A stretch of DNA of 64,000 bases from Rhabditoides inermis. Taxonomy: Eukaryota > Nematoda > Chromadorea > Rhabditida > Rhabditidae. The position numbers and the translations under genes were made by a program. Positions 62,422-64,000 of the stretch are shown in pieces. Location of the stretch: NCBI GenBank assembly GCA_963966185.1, contig CAWZYM010000398.1, positions 186,001 through 250,000 of the forward strand, written 5' to 3'. Under the pieces are notes generated by a model. That model saw only the letters and a list, made by a program, of their open reading frames with translations. It had not been told where the DNA came from and made no database searches. The stretch's first letter is position 1; each line of letters opens with the position of its first letter.

Positions 62422-63966
62422 CTCCAACCCTCTCTGATTGCAGTGGGATGACTCGGATCTGCCCGAGTTTCTCGTCATCAAGGCGCTCAATCGACAGTGT
62501 CGCACGCAGCGTCAGCTCAAGGAGAATCTCCTCAACGAGATTGCTTCTCTCTTGGCGGAGGTGGGGGCTTTCGTCGATGATATCAACCAATTGCCTAATA
62601 ATAGTTTTGTGTTTGCAGGGTGAGATGTGGGAGGATTCGATAGCTGTGCTCAAGGAGCTGTGTCCAGTGTACGAGAAACGGTTCATCGACTATCAGAAGC
62701 TCGCCGCTCTGCACGTGAGTTGCGAGACAAAACAAAACATTTTGTTTCTTAAATTTGTAGTAATACAAAGTTCTATATTCGAATAAATGGGGTGATCGCT
62801 CCTCCTGTTGGCTGTGCATGTCGCTTTTATGCTCTAGGCGCAATAAAAGCGACCATCCATAGCCAAAAGGAAGACGCGACTCGGAGTGGGAAAGTGGAAC
62901 TCACTACCCGGTCTGCGATCACTCACCAAAATCTCCAACACATTAATGAGTACTGTCCAGTTAGAAATAGAATATGCAGTAGTCTCCCTCGCATCTGTAT
63001 CGACGAGTCGAGACAGTATACCGCGCGACGGTCCGGATATACTATCCGCACATCGATACATATGCCGGGAGGAGGGACAGTGAATGATGGTGGAGTCAAG
63101 AGGCGGAGTGAGATCTGAGGTTGAAGAAAGTGGCATCTGGCACGCTTTTCCGCAGACTGCAGGTGTGGCGATTGCGAGAGGGCAGACTGTGTGTGCGGGC
63201 TCTGACACAGAGACGCCCGCTTCTTCTTACAGTTCCCAGGACCTTTACCAACAAAGACAGCACTTTGGGCGGGCGTGTCGGTTGCGAGATGGAATTGGGA
63301 GATCATAGACTCATGTGAAAGTGGTTTTGAAAGGACAACGCTATCGGGTAGAGGTCAAATCAAATGAAATCAAATATATTTATCAGGAATCAAATTTCAT
63401 GTCATTTTCGATTCGGGCAGAGGTGTGGTTTGCAGGAGCGTATCGCCGCGCTGTACCGGAAGGTGGACATGGAGGAGCGCGCGCACTTCTACTTCTACCA
63501 CGTCGCCTTCTACGGCACCGGATTCCCCGCCACACTCAACGGGCACAAGGCAGTGTTCCGCTCGGACAAGCTCGAGCGACACGCCGACTTTGTGCCGCGC
63601 ATCAAGCTCGTCTTTGGTGAGTGGGAAATGGAATTGAATAGAAGGACTCTTTCCGTCTTCTGCTGTGGTGGCGATGGCAACCACTACCGAAGAAGATGTG
63701 CGATGGAAGTGTTGGTGGATCAATGACGGAGATAAATTAAAAAAAATAGGTTTTTTCTAGGCTGCACGGATTCGATAATGAGCATGGACGACTGCTCGCA
63801 CCTCCAGCACAAGCCCGGCAGACACATGCAGGTATGCGAGTGACATCATTAGGGCCAAGACGACGTCATCTTTCAGATTTTCAACGTCGACCCGATCACG
63901 GACCACTGCCCGATTCTAGATCCCGATGTCAACCCCGCGATAAAGAACTACTACCGGCAGTACAAT
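48584..63966 (+). CDS. ced-5: CED-5 / DOCK180 Rac guanine-nucleotide exchange factor (3' end beyond window)
   Basis: Some 35 exons give over 1,450 residues and the gene continues past 63966. An SH3 domain spans exons at 48584, 50244 and 50879: YDVLFVVRSCFVPAEDC, LSIGDRVAVVSEKSEWAIGR, ELGLFPVQCLSAPS. A helical region follows, containing SDELNSMRAAIARKIDWGN, as in DOCK180. DHR-1 (C2-like, binds PIP3) runs from 55141 to about 56220: NPRNELYVTLVGAELPG, YVVLQEDKPRWHEQIK, LIRDGEHELNVYK. The helical middle is 56424-60510. DHR-2, the catalytic GEF part, begins at about 61672 and includes YYEDFSHHDLAISYVYKLYS, WEDSIAVLKELCPVYEKRF and FYFYHVAFYGTGFP. Established: CED-5 with CED-12/ELMO activates CED-10/Rac for corpse engulfment and cell migration. 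It is the only SH3-bearing DOCK in C. elegans. The first exon is not identified. Introns carry several repeats and one antisense gene. Confidence 0.87.
49023..49081 (+). repeat. (CT)n tract in a ced-5 intron
   Basis: About 29 uninterrupted CT units in the 1.5-kb intron between the first two SH3 exons. Confidence 0.92.
51172..51340 (+). repeat. Tandem duplication, two copies of about 80-90 bp
   Basis: TGTACGGCGGTCCCTCCGAC at about 51172 and TGTACGGCGGTTCCTCCGAC at about 51257 each begin a copy. Both share CATGCTCACTCTA, CGTGATG-ATAAGGT and TTCTTTTT in order, with indels between. In a ced-5 intron. Confidence 0.85.
51395..51502. repeat. Hairpin element with arms of about 42-45 bp
   Basis: The left arm starts GCACGCTACTACTACATTTC and ends CGCTTTCATCTA (51395-51439). 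The right arm (51461-51502) is its complement, with one CTA insertion and one substitution. The loop is about 21 bp. Compact foldback or miniature transposon remnant. Confidence 0.88.
54032..54056. repeat. Perfect 11-bp hairpin, GC-rich
   Basis: AGAGAGGGCGC, a three-base loop GCA, then GCGCCCTCTCT, followed by TTTT. It is in a ced-5 intron. A short GC-rich hairpin just before a CTTAG-like word can mark a Helitron 3' end, but the terminal CTRR is not clear. Confidence 0.7.
54172..54212 (+). repeat. 19-bp tandem duplication
   Basis: GGCCAGATCACTAATTGAT occurs twice in direct succession. Confidence 0.9.
54766..55118. repeat. Nearly perfect inverted repeat, 105-bp arms
   Basis: The left arm (54766-54870) and right arm (55014-55118) are complementary with about one mismatch. 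The left begins ATTATCTGTTAAAAAGTACT and ends AACACAAACCTGCGC. The 143-bp spacer is half GA repeat (54940-55012). A further partial copy of the inner end, GTGTTAGTATTTGTAAACGT, lies at about 54514. Another short match lies at about 54747. The right arm ends 22 bp before the exon that opens the CED-5 DHR-1 domain (55141), so the primary transcript could form a long hairpin there. Confidence 0.92.
54940..55012 (+). repeat. (GA)n tract in hairpin loop
   Basis: GA units with a short G9 interruption at about 54999-55007, in the spacer of the long inverted repeat. A related GA tract lies at 54580-54620. Confidence 0.9.
56238..56303 (+). repeat. (GA)n tract after a donor
   Basis: GA units begin about 15 bases after the end of the DHR-1 exon at about 56220 and continue with GATGA interruptions. 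Confidence 0.9.
56765..56858 (+). repeat. (CT)n/(CTCG)n tract before an acceptor
   Basis: A pyrimidine-rich tract with CTCG units fills the intron between 56749 and 56876, next to the acceptor CTCTTGCAG. Confidence 0.9.
58619..59108 (-). CDS. Small gene nested antisense in a ced-5 intron
   Basis: The ced-5 intron 58417-59363 contains a two-exon gene on the opposite strand. Exon 1 runs from ATG 59108 (or 59090, MSSLPSTPVPSL) to about 58817, with an intron ending TTACAG. Exon 2 reads ARSLVQSCVARKVEWAVREM and ends in SHK and the TAG at 58619-58621. The product is about 145-150 residues. The N-terminal half is Ser/Thr/Pro/Lys-rich and probably disordered; the C-terminal 48 residues are a compact helical pair (CRALLPLLNDALNTLRLIES). 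There is no signal peptide. Coding quality is good: high GC like neighbouring exons, in-phase splice and a clean stop. I do not recognise the family. Confidence 0.7.
60838..61142. mobile_element. Candidate MITE with imperfect terminal inverted repeats
   Basis: The left end (60838-60876: TTAGCTAAACGG, then CCAAACGCTCGTTC, then ACTCTG) and right end (61101-61142: CAGAGTTCAGAACGAGCGTT, then GGATAAGCTAA) are inverted copies of each other with several mismatches over about 38 bp. About 305 bp in total, in the 1.16-kb ced-5 intron before the DHR-2 exon at 61672. No reading frame for a transposase. Confidence 0.5.
62368..62418 (+). repeat. (CT)n tract before an acceptor
   Basis: About 25 CT units sit between the donor at 62355 and the acceptor GATTGCAG at 62442 in the DHR-2 region of ced-5. 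Confidence 0.9.
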
Positions 63967-64000
63967 GTGGGTGAACGTCTTTGTGCGGTAAAGTATTTCG

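Noticed and set aside
62834..63208. 124-residue minus-strand frame in the ced-5 DHR-2 intron
   Set aside because: No recognisable domain and no splice signals; a second antisense nested gene is not supported.
1..64000. CRISPR arrays, bacterial operons, rRNA genes
   Set aside because: No regularly spaced identical repeats with unique spacers and no rRNA-like sequence were seen. The DNA is intron-rich and nuclear.

Overview
The window is genomic DNA of a free-living-type nematode. The evidence is many short introns with GTGAGT-like donors and TTNCAG acceptors, candidate spliced-leader acceptors a few bases before several ATGs, a clear nlp-1 neuropeptide precursor, and a gene set with the best recognisable matches in Caenorhabditis (ced-5, arrestin-domain proteins, a stargazin-like subunit, a CUE/Smr ribosome-associated nuclease). 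A Rhabditina (clade V) species is my inference. It is not bacterial: there are no operons with ribosome binding sites and almost all coding sequence is split. All exon models below were assembled by eye from splice signals and reading frame, so individual boundaries may be wrong by an exon.

Layout. 1-477: last exon of an unidentified + gene. 681-2024 (-): acidic helical protein of about 406 aa with three introns of 40-42 bp. 2825-6029 (+): alpha-arrestin with a PPSY tail. 6548-9679 (+): tri-longin protein resembling HPS1 of BLOC-3. 10380-11875 (-): stargazin/TARP (CACNG5/7-type) four-TM protein. 13148-17324 (+): secreted protein with two PAN/apple modules, a very long Glu/Lys/Ser/Thr-rich segment and two thrombospondin repeats. 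17685-18948 (+): CUE-DUF1771-Smr protein of the Cue2/NONU-1/N4BP2 type. 19-21.6 kb: gene-poor, holds a Tc1/mariner-type MITE. 21591-24915 (+): small secreted LDL-receptor class A protein. 25075-27218 (-): CUB-like secreted protein. 27462-33992 (+): I-BAR plus SH3 protein of the IRSp53/MIM family. 34256-36519 (-): cysteine-rich, probably GPI-anchored protein. 36709-43131 (-): FAM184-like coiled-coil protein. 44487-46861 (-): nlp-1. About 48584 to beyond 64000 (+): CED-5/DOCK180, with SH3, DHR-1 and the start of DHR-2, and a small antisense gene nested in one intron.

The genes do not form a single pathway. Several are cell-surface or membrane-cytoskeleton proteins (CED-5 Rac exchange factor, I-BAR protein, arrestin, HPS1-like Rab exchange subunit, TARP) and several are secreted.

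The most interesting non-coding finding is a tRNA-derived SINE at 48277-48561 with a 7-bp target-site duplication, an A8 tail and Pol III box motifs, plus two shorter related fragments at 11173 and 25801. Next are a nearly perfect 105-bp inverted repeat immediately upstream of the CED-5 DHR-1 exon, a 42-bp-arm hairpin in an earlier ced-5 intron, the MITE at 19990-20332, and the repeated occurrence of (GA)n/(CT)n tracts at or near splice sites in five or more genes.
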